NCBI GenBank assembly: GCA_001897835.1
Contig: MKUN01000006.1
Location: 72,118-136,117, forward strand
DNA from: Bacteroidetes bacterium 46-16
GTDB taxonomy: Bacteria; Bacteroidota; Bacteroidia; Chitinophagales; Chitinophagaceae
Length of the DNA stretch: 64,000 bases
Direction: 5' to 3'
This document shows positions 1 to 9,256 of the stretch, in pieces. The notes beneath the pieces were generated by a model. That model saw nothing but the letters and a program-made list of their open reading frames with translations, was not told the origin of the DNA and searched no databases. The stretch's first letter is position 1. Every line of letters starts with the position of its first letter. Made by a program: the position numbers and the translations under genes.

Positions 1-362
1 AAATGATCGTAATAGATACCATGCATGCAAACGGCAGCCTCACAGAAGGCGAAAACCTCGCCGACCTCGGTGGTCTTAACATCGCTTACGAAGCATTCAA
101 GAAGACAAAACAAGGCCAGGGCGAAGATAAGATAGACGGCTTCACCCCCGACCAGCGTTTCTTCCTGAGCTGGGCCCAGGTATGGCGTGCCAATACCCGC
201 CCCGAAGAGATGGCCATGCGTCTTAAGACCGATCCGCACTCGCCTGTGCAACTGCGTTGTAACATGCCTATAAGCAATATGGAAGCATGGTATAAAGCAT
301 TCAACATACCCAACACTGCCAAAATGTTCCGCCCTGAAAATGAAAGGGCAAGGGTTTGGTAG
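1..362 (+). CDS. M13 family metallopeptidase, C-terminal fragment (cut by window edge)
   Basis: Only the last ~119 residues lie in the window; the frame is open to base 1, so this is a truncation by the window and not a broken gene. The visible part begins in the conserved M13 (neprilysin/PepO) block VIDTMHANGSLT followed by GENLADLGG, whose Glu is the third zinc ligand and whose Asp helps position the catalytic machinery. The end PENERARVW corresponds to the usual ...C-R-V-W M13 terminus, here without the cysteine. M13 enzymes are exported zinc endopeptidases acting on short peptides. The HExxH motif and any signal peptide must lie upstream, outside the window. Confidence 0.9.
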   Translation, partial: MIVIDTMHANGSLTEGENLADLGGLNIAYEAFKKTKQGQGEDKIDGFTPDQRFFLSWAQVWRANTRPEEMAMRLKTDPHSPVQLRCNMPISNMEAWYKAFNIPNTAKMFRPENERARVW

Positions 363-378
363 CAGAACCGATATAACA

Positions 379-419
379 TAAGAAAGCGCCCTGCATACTC
401 TATGCGGGGCGCTTTCTTA
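379..419. terminator. bidirectional hairpin terminator between convergent genes
   Basis: A perfect inverted repeat pairs 379-397 with 401-419 around a 3-nt loop (CTC at 398-400, with two G-U pairs), and the outer arms are A-rich on the left and T-rich on the right. It sits between the end of the M13 peptidase gene (362) and the end of the converging MarC gene (469), so it can stop transcription from both sides. Confidence 0.85.
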
Positions 420-468
420 AATATTACCACTGGGGTAATGGCCTATATTATTCACTGAAGCAAGACGG

Positions 469-1047
469 CTAAAACCCTACATTGCCCCTGAATATCTTGA
501 TAGCTATGGCGAGCAGTATCACCCCAAAGAATTTACGGATGATGGCAATACCCGATGGTCCCAGTATGCGCTCTATACGGTTGATGGAGCGCAGGATAAG
601 GAACACAAAAATAAGGTTGACCATGATCGCTATAAGGATATTGTAAGCATTGTAATCGGCCTTGAGCGACATCACAGTTGTAAGTGTCCCCGAGCCGGCT
701 ATAATCGGGAAGGCGATAGGTACTACCGTTCCCGATTTGCTATCGCCATCATGCTTGAAGAAATCGAAGCCAAGCACCATCTCCAGGCCGAGAATAAAGA
801 TAACTATAGAGCCTGCGATGGCGAAAGAATGTATGTCGAGGCCCATGAAATTGAGCATCTGCTCACCCACAAAAAAGAAAGCTAATATGAGCGCACCAGA
901 TACTAATGTGGCCTGCGTAGCACTGATATCACCCATCTTCCGCTTCAATGAAAGGATAATGGGTATGGACCCTAATACATCTATCACGGCAAAAAGTGTG
1001 AAACTCAGCGTAACGATCTCGGAAAAATCCAATTTATTGCTCCAGTT
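469..1047 (-). CDS. MarC family integral membrane protein
   Basis: The 192-residue protein has the MarC/UPF0056 pattern: a first helix ending in FAVIDVLGSIPIIL, a second repeat GLDIHSFAIAGSIVIFILGLEM, and six hydrophobic segments overall. The family spans the inner membrane. It was once named for multiple antibiotic resistance, but its transport substrate is not established. The start at 1047 gives the usual short N-terminus ahead of the first helix; an upstream ATG at 1065 would add six residues. It is convergent with the M13 peptidase and divergent from pepT. Confidence 0.85.
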   Translation of the reverse strand, partial: NWSNKLDFSEIVTLSFTLFAVIDVLGSIPIILSLKRKMGDISATQATLVSGALILAFFFVGEQMLNFMGLDIHSFAIAGSIVIFILGLEMVLGFDFFKHDGDSKSGTVVPIAFPIIAGSGTLTTVMSLKADYNAYNILIAIMVNLIFVFLILRSINRIERILGPSGIAIIRKFFGVILLAIAIKIFRGNVGF

Positions 1048-1157
1048 CATAGAACGAATATACAATCAATACTACATGAACGCTATAAAGAGAACTTATT
1101 TAAGAATATGATTTTATAAGCCCAATCCGCTATTTTTATGCCCTCAAATAACCATAC

Positions 1158-2408
1158 ATGTCATTGAAAGATTATAAACATACAGCAGCCGACCGTTTTA
1201 TGCGTTATGTGCAGGTGGATACTCAGAGTGATCCTGCATCACCCTCGCAGCCATCAACAGAAAAACAAAAAGATCTTAGCCGCATATTGGTAGAAGAGCT
1301 GAAGCAAATAGGCATCAGCGATGCGGAACTGGATGAACATGGTTATGTATATGCCACTATACCCGCCACCACGCAAAAACAGGTGCCGGTACTTTGCTAC
1401 TGCTCACATGTAGATACAGCCCCCGACTGCAGCGGTACAGGCGTGAAGCCCATACTGCATATGAATTACGACGGGAAAGACATCGTATTGCCCGACGACC
1501 CTACTGTTGTCATCACAACAAAAGAACATCCTTACTTAAAAGAACGTATTGGCGATGATATCATAACCGCATCGGGCACCACGCTGCTGGGCGCCGATGA
1601 TAAGGCGGGTGTGGCGATCATCATGGACCTTGCGGCATACCTAATACAACACCCGGAGATACCGCATGGTAAAATACGCATCCTCTTTACCCCTGATGAA
1701 GAGATAGGTCGCGGCGTAGCCAAAGTGGATATGAAAAAACTCGGTGCCCAGTTCGGCTATACGCTGGATGGTGGTGAGCGCGGTCACCTGGAAGGAGAGA
1801 CCTTCTCGGCCGATGCCGCAACAGTCGTATTCAATGGCGTGAGCGCACACCCCGGCTATGCCAAAGACAAGATGGTGAACGCTATCAAAGTAGCCTCAGC
1901 CTTCATTGATCTGCTGCCACGCAATGAATGGTGCCCGGAAGTAACAGAAGGCATGCAGGGCTTTGTACACCCGGTGCATATGGAAGGCGTGCTCGAAAAG
2001 GCCAGCGTTCAATTCATTGTACGCGACTTTGATACGGCGCAGCTGGCACACCATGAGGAGCGCCTGCGCGAACTGGCCAATAAAGCTATAACAGCATTTC
2101 CCGGCGCAACTGCTGAGGTGATCATAAAGGAACAATACCGCAACATGAAGGAGATGCTGGACCAACACCCCCAGGTAATGGACAATGCGGAAGAAGCATA
2201 CAAACGTGCCGGGATAACAACTGAACGGATGAGCATACGCGGGGGTACTGACGGCTCGCGCCTGTCATTCATGGGCCTGCCCTGCCCCAACCTCTTTACC
2301 GGTGAGATGGGCATACACTCCAAACAGGAGTATGTAAGTGTGCAGGATATGGAAAAAGCTGTAGAAGTGCTGGTACACATAGCACAGGTATGGGAAGAAA
2401 AAAGCTAA
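1158..2408 (+). CDS. pepT: peptidase T (tripeptide aminopeptidase)
   Basis: This 416-residue protein has the M20B family length and motifs. CSHVDTAPD carries a zinc-binding His84 with Asp86, GADDKAGVA carries the bridging Asp, TPDEEIGRG carries the general-base Glu pair, and RGGTDGSRLS with FTGEMGIHS provides the C-terminal ligand. PepT removes the N-terminal residue of tripeptides in the cytoplasm. The dimerisation domain lies at roughly residues 205-310. DUF1573 follows after 59 bases on the same strand, so pepT may head a run of genes reaching to dapB. Confidence 0.95.
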   Translation: MSLKDYKHTAADRFMRYVQVDTQSDPASPSQPSTEKQKDLSRILVEELKQIGISDAELDEHGYVYATIPATTQKQVPVLCYCSHVDTAPDCSGTGVKPILHMNYDGKDIVLPDDPTVVITTKEHPYLKERIGDDIITASGTTLLGADDKAGVAIIMDLAAYLIQHPEIPHGKIRILFTPDEEIGRGVAKVDMKKLGAQFGYTLDGGERGHLEGETFSADAATVVFNGVSAHPGYAKDKMVNAIKVASAFIDLLPRNEWCPEVTEGMQGFVHPVHMEGVLEKASVQFIVRDFDTAQLAHHEERLRELANKAITAFPGATAEVIIKEQYRNMKEMLDQHPQVMDNAEEAYKRAGITTERMSIRGGTDGSRLSFMGLPCPNLFTGEMGIHSKQEYVSVQDMEKAVEVLVHIAQVWEEKS

Positions 2409-2467
2409 ACCATATTTTTTTGTTATCATTATTTCATAGAATTTTGACCATTGAATTTTGATCTTAT

Positions 2468-2962
2468 ATGAATTCGCAATTAAAGACCATACTGCTTACC
2501 GTGCTCACACTATCCTGTTTCGTGATAGCACTGGTAGAGCTCAGCGGCGTAAGCCAAACAGCCTTATTTAACAAGTATCATATAGGTGACAGCAATAACG
2601 GCCTCACCACTGCAGAGGCCAACAACAGGCAACAGGAAATAGCTGCCATGCCCAAAACGACGGTACAATACATTGACAGCTTTTACAACTTCGGGGAGAT
2701 CAAGGAAGGTGATGTAGTAAAGCACAGCTTCCGCTTTAAGAATACCGGGACCAATCCCCTGCTCATATCAAAAGCAGACGTATCCTGCGGATGTACGGTC
2801 CCCAGCTTTTCGAAAGAGCCGATAGCACCGGGCGCTGAAGGCACTATAGAGGTGCAATATAACAGTAAGGGGCACCCCGGCCACCAGCATAAGAATGTAA
2901 TCGTACATTCCAATGCACAGCTGGAGGCCATGTCGATAGGCTTTGAGGCCGATGTAAAATAA
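2468..2962 (+). CDS. DUF1573 domain protein, exported
   Basis: The 164-residue protein has an N-terminal hydrophobic signal/anchor (about residues 7-24), a short linker and a DUF1573 domain from about residue 60. It shows the family signature: FGEIKEGDVVKHSFRFKNTG, then SCGCTVPSF, then PGAEGTIEVQYNSKG. DUF1573 is an immunoglobulin-like all-beta domain, common in exported Bacteroidota proteins, with no settled biochemical role. The gene ends 17 bases before the prenyltransferase gene and is probably cotranscribed with it. Confidence 0.85.
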   Translation: MNSQLKTILLTVLTLSCFVIALVELSGVSQTALFNKYHIGDSNNGLTTAEANNRQQEIAAMPKTTVQYIDSFYNFGEIKEGDVVKHSFRFKNTGTNPLLISKADVSCGCTVPSFSKEPIAPGAEGTIEVQYNSKGHPGHQHKNVIVHSNAQLEAMSIGFEADVK

Positions 2963-2979
2963 CCATACCGAGTACAGCC

Positions 2980-3849
2980 ATGTTTCAAAAGGTCCGGAAC
3001 TATCTTTCGCTGATCAAGTTCAGCCATACCGTTTTCGCGATGCCATTCGCGATGATCGGCTTCACGCTGGCCTGGTTCAAATATCACCCGGATAAAGAGC
3101 TCAACTGGCTGTCGCTGCTGATCAAAGTGATCCTTTGCATGGTATTTGCGCGTAGTGCAGCCATGGCCTTTAACCGCTACCTTGACCGTAAATATGATGC
3201 GCTGAACCCAAGAACTGCAAAAAGAGAAGTGCCTGCCGGCATCATCAAAGCAGAACACGCACTGACCTTTACTATTGTCAATTCCGTATTGTTCATTGCC
3301 ACCACCTGGTTCATCAACCCCGCATGTTTCTACCTCTCCATCGTAGCTATATTCGTAATATTATTCTATAGCTACACTAAACGCTTCACAGCCTTATGCC
3401 ATATCGTACTTGGCATAGGCCTATCGTTATCACCCATAGGCGCCTTCCTGGCAGTGAATGAACACTTTGAGCTGGTACCTGTATTATTCTCTTTATCAGT
3501 CATTACATGGGTATCGGGTTTTGATATCATTTATGCCTTGCAGGACGAAGAATTTGACCGGGCCAATAAACTACATTCCATACCCGCCGCGCTTGGCACA
3601 GGTAATGCGCTGGCTGTATCTACCCTGTTGCATATATTTTCAGCCGGCTTTGTCATCTATGCAGGTATCATAGGCCCCTTCCACTGGCTATACTGGGCGG
3701 GGGCTGCATTTTACGTTGCCATGCTTATTTACCAGCATGCATTGGTGAAGCCCGGTGACCTGAGCAAGGTAAATATGGCCTTTGCCAATACAAATGGTAT
3801 TGCGAGTGTTATCTTTGCAGCATTCACCATAATTTCTTTATTGATCTGA
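2980..3849 (+). CDS. UbiA-family polyprenyltransferase, probably MqnP-type menaquinone enzyme
   Basis: This 289-residue membrane protein has about eight hydrophobic segments and both Asp-rich UbiA motifs: N65-R-x-x-D69-x-x-x-D73 and D182-x-x-Y-x-x-x-D189. These bind Mg-diphosphate of the prenyl donor. The family transfers a prenyl chain to an aromatic acid. The overall pattern (start FQKVRNYLSLIKFSHTVFAMPFA and segment NPRTAKREVPAG) resembles the 4-hydroxybenzoate-like subgroup that includes MqnP of the futalosine menaquinone route; that assignment is inference. Its stop overlaps the dapB start by one base (TGATG), which indicates translational coupling. Confidence 0.85.
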   Translation: MFQKVRNYLSLIKFSHTVFAMPFAMIGFTLAWFKYHPDKELNWLSLLIKVILCMVFARSAAMAFNRYLDRKYDALNPRTAKREVPAGIIKAEHALTFTIVNSVLFIATTWFINPACFYLSIVAIFVILFYSYTKRFTALCHIVLGIGLSLSPIGAFLAVNEHFELVPVLFSLSVITWVSGFDIIYALQDEEFDRANKLHSIPAALGTGNALAVSTLLHIFSAGFVIYAGIIGPFHWLYWAGAAFYVAMLIYQHALVKPGDLSKVNMAFANTNGIASVIFAAFTIISLLI

Positions 3850-4568
3850 TGAACATTGCACTTATAGGGTACGGGAAAATGGGGCATGCGATAGAACGCA
3901 TTGCCACAGAAAGAGGTCATAATGTAGTGCTGCGCATAAGCAGCAGCAACAGGGATGAAATGAACACCGAAAACCTGCAAAAGGCCAATGTAGTTATAGA
4001 GTTCACCAACCCCGGCGCGGCAAAAGAGAATGTATTGCAATGCCTTGATGCCGGCATACCCGTGGTATGCGGCACCACCGGCTGGAACCAGGATATTGCA
4101 AAGGCAGAAATGAAAGCAGCTGAAAAGGGCACTGCATTTTTGCAGGCTTCCAACTTCAGTATTGGGGTCAATATCTTCTTTGAAGTAAATAAGCTCCTCG
4201 CTTCTTTAATGGAGGACCACCCGGAATATTCCGTATCCATAGAAGAAACCCACCATACGCAGAAAAAAGATGCACCAAGCGGCACTGCCATCACACTTGC
4301 AGAGCAGGTACTGGACAACATAAAGAACCTGCAACATTGGACAAAGGGTCATACAAACGAGGCGAACACATTACCGGTCATTGCACACCGCGTAGAAAAC
4401 GTGCCCGGCACACATACGGTAAAATACAGCTCCGGCATAGATGACATCGAGATCATCCATACCGCCCACAACAGGGACGGGTTTGCACTGGGCGCTGTAC
4501 TTGCGGCTGAATTCGTAGCGGGTAAACAAGGTACTTTCCATATGAAAGATGTACTGGGCATCCGTTAG
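3849..4568 (+). CDS. dapB: 4-hydroxy-tetrahydrodipicolinate reductase
   Basis: The 239-residue enzyme of the lysine/diaminopimelate pathway reduces the dipicolinate intermediate with NAD(P)H. It has a Rossmann start, IGYGKMGHAIE (residues 6-16), then CGTTGW, then the catalytic block EETHHTQKKDAPSGTA with the active His and Lys. The C-terminal FALGAVLAAEF and LGIR are typical of the short Bacteroidota form. It overlaps the preceding prenyltransferase by one base. Confidence 0.95.
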   Translation: MNIALIGYGKMGHAIERIATERGHNVVLRISSSNRDEMNTENLQKANVVIEFTNPGAAKENVLQCLDAGIPVVCGTTGWNQDIAKAEMKAAEKGTAFLQASNFSIGVNIFFEVNKLLASLMEDHPEYSVSIEETHHTQKKDAPSGTAITLAEQVLDNIKNLQHWTKGHTNEANTLPVIAHRVENVPGTHTVKYSSGIDDIEIIHTAHNRDGFALGAVLAAEFVAGKQGTFHMKDVLGIR

Positions 4569-4629
4569 CTATATGGATAAACGCCAGCCGAAAGGATAAA
4601 CCTGTGTATAAAAAACAAATTTTGACCTT

Positions 4630-5088
4630 ATGGTAGCAGCTGTATATATTTCCTTGTTTTTCTTCCTGGTCGTCCTGGCCATGGCCATTGTATTTATCAT
4701 TACGATCACTAAAACACTAAACGCGATATCCCCCGGCAACAGGAAGATGGAACCGAAGCAGGCCTGGCTATTACTGATCCCTTTATTCAATCTTATATGG
4801 ATCTTCAACACGGTAACAAAAGTTTCTGACTCCATATATGCAGAATTCAGTTCGAGAGGGCTGCCTGTTGAAAAACAGCCCACTCTTACCATAGGTATGA
4901 TCTACGGGTTTTCTTTATGCCTGATCTTTATCCCCATACAGTCGATCGTATACACTTTCCCTGTGACCTTCATGGCCGTGATCTTCTGGATCATCTACTG
5001 GGTAAAGCTCTTAGAATACAAAAACAAGTTGGAACAACTACCAGCAAATGATGGCAGTACGGGTCAAATTTTCAAGGCAAAAAAGTAG
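4630..5088 (+). CDS. small membrane protein, DUF4328-like
   Basis: The 152-residue protein has hydrophobic segments at about residues 4-28, 45-62, 95-115 and 118-133. The block PKQAWLLLIPLFNLIWIF followed by a helix with KVSDSI is the recurring pattern of a Bacteroidota membrane family (DUF4328-like). No catalytic motif is visible and no function is known. It lies 61 bases after dapB on the same strand and may be the last gene of that run. It ends three bases from the stop of the converging S9 peptidase gene. Confidence 0.6.
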   Translation: MVAAVYISLFFFLVVLAMAIVFIITITKTLNAISPGNRKMEPKQAWLLLIPLFNLIWIFNTVTKVSDSIYAEFSSRGLPVEKQPTLTIGMIYGFSLCLIFIPIQSIVYTFPVTFMAVIFWIIYWVKLLEYKNKLEQLPANDGSTGQIFKAKK

Positions 5089-5091
5089 TCC

Positions 5092-7239
5092 TTACCTGAG
5101 GTAAGTATCAAAATAGTCCGTTATTTTTTGCATGAGATGCACACGGTCTTTCCCGCGCACATTATGCTCATAACCCGGGTACACAAAATAATCCAGTTGT
5201 ACACCTTCATCCACACACTTTTTCAGGAAACGGATGGAATGCTGCCATACCACTACATTATCTTGTGTGCCGTGTATCAATAAAAGTTTCCCCTTCAGGC
5301 TTTTAACTTTATCCAGGAGGTTGGCTTGCTCATAACCTTCCGGGTTATCCTGCGGCCTGTCCATATAGCGCTCTGTATACATTACCTCATACATTTTCCA
5401 GTCCATCACAGGGCCACCTGCTACAGCGCATTTGAAAACACCCGGGTGCTTGAGCATCATATTAGTGGTCATAAAACCACCAAAGCTCCAGCCATGTATG
5501 CCCATGCGCTCCCTGTCGACATAAGGCAGCGACCAGAGGTATTTTACACCCTTCATCTGATCATCCAGCTCCACCTCGCCCAGATGGCGGAAAGTGGCTT
5601 GCTCAAATGCCATGCCCCTGTTCAAACTGCCACGGCCATCCATGGTAAATACTATATAGCCATGCTGTGCCATATACTCATACCATAGGTTACCACTTGC
5701 CGGGAAAGAATTATGTAATAGCTGCACATTGGGACCATTATACAGGTATACGATAACAGGATATTTCCGGTTGGGGTTAAAGTGCAGCGGCAATATGAGC
5801 TTTCCGTATAAGGGCGTACCGTCGCTGGCTTCGAGGGTAACATTTTTCACTTCGGGGCGGTCATAACCGGCAAGGGGATCGGGGGCATCAAGCACTACTT
5901 TCGAATACTTGCCATCGGTACTGCGCAGCACACTTTTTTTAGCTACATCTGCATTACTATATACATCGAACACATATTTGCCATCATCACTGGGCAAAAT
6001 GGTGTGCATACCCGCACCTTTATCTATCCTGTTCATTTCACCTGTATTCCAGTTCACCGTATAACCATGCTTCTCCATTGGCGACTCTTTTGAAGCTGTT
6101 ATGAGCACTTCTTCGTTCTTCTCGTTAAAACCGAGCAGTTCATTCACCACCCATTTACCTCTTGTCACCTGCCTGATCAGTTTACCATCGGTATTGTACA
6201 GGTACAAATGCCTGTAACCGTCACGGTCACTCCACCAAATGAATTTATCGGATACAGCAGGCAGGAAAGTAAGACCATGTTCCGGGTGTACATAGCGGGT
6301 ATCTGTTTCTTCGAACAGCGTTTTTACCTTCTTACCGCTTTGAGCCTCATACTTATTGAGCCAAAGATGGTTTTGGTCACGATTGAGTATGGCGATGTAA
6401 ATGTATTGCTCGTCAGGTCCCCAGGTAACACAGGTCAGGTAATGGTCTTTCGGAACACCGGTCTGCATGGTGACAGTCCTCCGTGTAGCGGGGTTATATA
6501 CACATAAAGTTACCTGGTGGGATGTACCGCCTGCCATTGGATATTTTATCAGGTCGACCTGTGCCGGCACCGTATCCCAGCGTATAATAGGATAATCATT
6601 TACCATGGTTTGGTCCATGCGATAATAGGCCAGGTAATTGCCTTTAGGCGAGAAGAAAATGCCGTGATCTATACCAAACTCTTCGCGGTGCACCGATTGG
6701 CCGTTAACAATATTCTTATTGGCATCTTTGGTCACGGCAACAGCTTTGCCGTTATTCACCAACCACAGGTTATTATCTATCGTGTAAGCTATTTTACCAC
6801 TTTTGTCGGGGCTTACGTTCTTTGCTTCAGCCGGTAACGTTGCCCACTTGTTCCATGATATACCTGCTGCCGAGACTTTTCCTTTTTCGAGCGTTTGTTT
6901 ATCAGTAAAATACAGGTTGTCTTTGTCCAGCCATTTAATAGCAGGCATGCTTTTCAAATCGTTATGCAAAGCATTATTGATATCTGCCAGGTGCAGTAAT
7001 GTATAACTATCCTCAGCAGGAAGATCGGTTGCGGTCATACTTTCATCATCCCCATTCTTTACCACTTGTGTAAAGGTATTGGTACCCGGCCGCCAGCTTG
7101 CCTGCTTTATACTTTGCGGCGCAAGTGTTGTGGCCATGCCATTAGTAGCCTCAGCCATGGTGAATTTTTCCTGGGCTTTCAAGCCAGTCCCTACAAATAC
7201 CAACACAGACAATATGCCTGCAATTTTACCTGGATGCAT
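5092..7239 (-). CDS. secreted S9 family peptidase, dipeptidyl peptidase IV type
   Basis: This 715-residue protein starts with a signal peptide (to about residue 22, ending LKA/QEKF). It has a DPP-IV-type beta-propeller (about 95-450) and a C-terminal alpha/beta hydrolase. The catalytic triad is readable: Ser585 in HGWSFGGFM, Asp660 in GTQDNVV and His692 in GYEHNVRG. Such enzymes cut X-Pro or X-Ala dipeptides from peptide N-termini in the periplasm. It is a stand-alone gene, convergent with the DUF4328-like gene. Confidence 0.92.
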   Translation of the reverse strand: MHPGKIAGILSVLVFVGTGLKAQEKFTMAEATNGMATTLAPQSIKQASWRPGTNTFTQVVKNGDDESMTATDLPAEDSYTLLHLADINNALHNDLKSMPAIKWLDKDNLYFTDKQTLEKGKVSAAGISWNKWATLPAEAKNVSPDKSGKIAYTIDNNLWLVNNGKAVAVTKDANKNIVNGQSVHREEFGIDHGIFFSPKGNYLAYYRMDQTMVNDYPIIRWDTVPAQVDLIKYPMAGGTSHQVTLCVYNPATRRTVTMQTGVPKDHYLTCVTWGPDEQYIYIAILNRDQNHLWLNKYEAQSGKKVKTLFEETDTRYVHPEHGLTFLPAVSDKFIWWSDRDGYRHLYLYNTDGKLIRQVTRGKWVVNELLGFNEKNEEVLITASKESPMEKHGYTVNWNTGEMNRIDKGAGMHTILPSDDGKYVFDVYSNADVAKKSVLRSTDGKYSKVVLDAPDPLAGYDRPEVKNVTLEASDGTPLYGKLILPLHFNPNRKYPVIVYLYNGPNVQLLHNSFPASGNLWYEYMAQHGYIVFTMDGRGSLNRGMAFEQATFRHLGEVELDDQMKGVKYLWSLPYVDRERMGIHGWSFGGFMTTNMMLKHPGVFKCAVAGGPVMDWKMYEVMYTERYMDRPQDNPEGYEQANLLDKVKSLKGKLLLIHGTQDNVVVWQHSIRFLKKCVDEGVQLDYFVYPGYEHNVRGKDRVHLMQKITDYFDTYLR

Positions 7240-7395
7240 GAAAAATGAGTTTAGAGCAACAAAATAAATGTTACCCGTAAAATATACCAGCTATTGTATA
7301 AGAATTTGAGAAAATCACTCCTTATGGGGGGCTGAACACTGGTCATTAAATCAAGACACCTATATGCAACTAGCTGTACAACAACGCTTACCGCA

Positions 7396-7545
7396 TTATT
7401 GGTGCTTAAAATATTGTATCTCCCTTTCATGCTGTTTCGCAGCATCGAGACTGTCAAATGTTCCCAGGTTACGTCTTTTATTGGTCTTCGGGTCTTTCTT
7501 CTTTGAATAAATACGGTATTTACCCGACTTCAACTTACGTATCAT
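7396..7545 (-). CDS. conserved 49-residue basic protein
   Basis: A short frame from the ATG at 7545 to the TAA at 7396 encodes a 49-residue, strongly basic protein. It begins MIRKLKSGKYRIYSKKKD, continues PKTNKRRNLGTFDSLDAAK and ends REIQYFKHQ. The GKYRIYS...GKRRNLGTF...AAxxHER pattern recurs as a tiny stand-alone protein in many bacteria and resembles the AP2-like/integrase arm-type DNA-binding fold. The DNA-binding idea is inference. It lies 40 bases downstream of DUF1330 on the same strand, so the two may share a transcript. Confidence 0.75.
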   Translation of the reverse strand: MIRKLKSGKYRIYSKKKDPKTNKRRNLGTFDSLDAAKQHEREIQYFKHQ

Positions 7546-7585
7546 AGCAGCGTATTTTATACTGAAGAGCATAAATACTATGCCT

Positions 7586-7888
7586 TTAACTACTAATATT
7601 GAGCAAACCTTCTACTACGATCATTCTTGTGGTTGCAGTGTTGTGGCGAATTAGTTTGGCAGGAGCATACTCAGCGGAAGCCCACCAGAGTTTCGCATCG
7701 GCTATCGTAGGAAATTCAAGTATCACCACCCTGCCCGGTTCCCAATCCCCTTCAAGGGTTTCGGAAACACCACCACGCACTACAAATTTGCCCTTATATA
7801 AAGCCAGTGTAGCCGGGGTAAGTTTTTTGTATTCATCATAACCGTCGGGGTCTAAAATATCAATATCAACGATCACATATGCGGCCAT
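7586..7888 (-). CDS. DUF1330 domain protein
   Basis: The 100-residue protein fits the dimeric alpha/beta-barrel (ferredoxin-like) DUF1330 family: AAYVIVDIDILDPDGYDEY at the start, KFVVRGG, then RVVILEFPTIADAKLWW. Members are small cytoplasmic proteins without a firmly assigned reaction. It is followed on the same strand by the 49-residue basic protein. Confidence 0.85.
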   Translation of the reverse strand: MAAYVIVDIDILDPDGYDEYKKLTPATLALYKGKFVVRGGVSETLEGDWEPGRVVILEFPTIADAKLWWASAEYAPAKLIRHNTATTRMIVVEGLLNISS

Positions 7889-7957
7889 AATGCAGGTATT
7901 TTGATGTATAATAAATTTACGAAAAAGCAGCTTAATATGCTGTTAAAGAATACCACA

Positions 7958-9127
7958 TCAGAGTGCAGGATCGATCCTTTTATAACCTACCCGAATAGCT
8001 TTGGGGCGGTACGTATTCGGGTACATGCGACCATTGATGCAGGTAGTAACACAGTTGCCGTAGCCATTGATGCAGTAGGTAATAAGTAGCTGGTTATAAC
8101 CGTTATCAAATTCAGGATGGGCGTTGGCTATATAAAATACCGGCCAATGGCCATTGAGCGTATCATCGACCTCCCAAACCGAGTGATGATTTGTGAAAGG
8201 CCCGTAAGGATTGTTGCTCACCGAAACATAAATATTCTTGCCCTGGTCGCAATCCACACTGAATTCGGTAGTGATCATAACGTACTTCTCTTTCACCTTA
8301 ACTACATAAAAAGAAGAAGTGAACTCACTGTATATCACCTTAGCCTGTGCTGCATCATTGACCCAGCCATTATCACTATAGTATTGCCATGCTGCATTTA
8401 CATCAGCCGTAGGGAAACGTGCCAGGAAAACATCATTACCAAAACCATTGGTCTTTGTTCCGTAGATGAATGTGAAGCCACAGAATGACACATCGTTTAT
8501 CACTGCTTTATTAAAATCTATTCCATTGCGCGAGCCTTGTATTATATAGGATACCTGGGCAGGATTACCAACAGGTACACGGGCTATATAATTGGAATCG
8601 ACCACTTCAAATGCAAAAGGGCCATTACCCGTAGACCTGATCCGGTCGAGAAATATGGTCATTGTATCATTATATGTATATCCCGCACCGGGCCAAAACC
8701 AATAATTATTATCCTGGCCAAAACTGAAGTATGAAGGTGGATTGCCTGTGCCTGTATAGGTGCTTTGAATATTGGGTTGAGCAATATCCATCAACAGGCC
8801 GCAATTACGTACCTGGAAGAGGCATGGCACAGTGGCTGTGGCTATGTCATAGTTATCAATATAGCTGTCGCCAAATAGCCAAAGCGACTTACCGTTATCC
8901 TGGGGCACTGAATAAGCGCCATCCCCAGCTATAAAACCTGTAATACGCTTAAAATAATTGGTAAAGGTGGTGTCTTTGTAAAGGGAGGTATCCGCAGTAT
9001 AATCGTATGCAGCAGCAGCCTGGGGCGGCTCATGGGCATTTATATTGACCGCATTATTAGCAGCCGGCTTTTTACAGGCCATATAAAGCATGATAATAAG
9101 CGCTGATACACATAAAACCCGGTACAT
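7958..9127 (-). CDS. lipoprotein with DUF4185-like beta-propeller
   Basis: Starting at the ATG at 9127 gives a 389-residue lipoprotein with the lipobox ending LYMAC18 followed by KK. A longer frame reaches 9208 but would bury the lipobox. After a short linker the mature part contains KSLWLFGDSYID, repeated aromatic strands and ENG-type turns; the WLFGDSY block is typical of DUF4185-like, glycosidase-related propellers (D/GDT motif). No catalytic residues can be assigned with confidence. It probably sits on the outer membrane and may bind or process glycans. Confidence 0.6.
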   Translation of the reverse strand: MYRVLCVSALIIMLYMACKKPAANNAVNINAHEPPQAAAAYDYTADTSLYKDTTFTNYFKRITGFIAGDGAYSVPQDNGKSLWLFGDSYIDNYDIATATVPCLFQVRNCGLLMDIAQPNIQSTYTGTGNPPSYFSFGQDNNYWFWPGAGYTYNDTMTIFLDRIRSTGNGPFAFEVVDSNYIARVPVGNPAQVSYIIQGSRNGIDFNKAVINDVSFCGFTFIYGTKTNGFGNDVFLARFPTADVNAAWQYYSDNGWVNDAAQAKVIYSEFTSSFYVVKVKEKYVMITTEFSVDCDQGKNIYVSVSNNPYGPFTNHHSVWEVDDTLNGHWPVFYIANAHPEFDNGYNQLLITYCINGYGNCVTTCINGRMYPNTYRPKAIRVGYKRIDPAL

Positions 9128-9256
9128 GAGCAAAATATTACGAATGTATTGTCTTAAAGATAAAAATATTTCAGCACAGATGACCGATATCAGCTTCTTA
9201 TGTAACAAATGTCACCATTTAAAGCTAAAATAGTACTGATCTTTACTTTGTAAACA

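Noticed and set aside
7251-7457. Open frame of 68 codons on the minus strand
   Set aside because: It overlaps the 49-residue conserved protein in another frame and has no family-like pattern; the shorter frame has a far better one.
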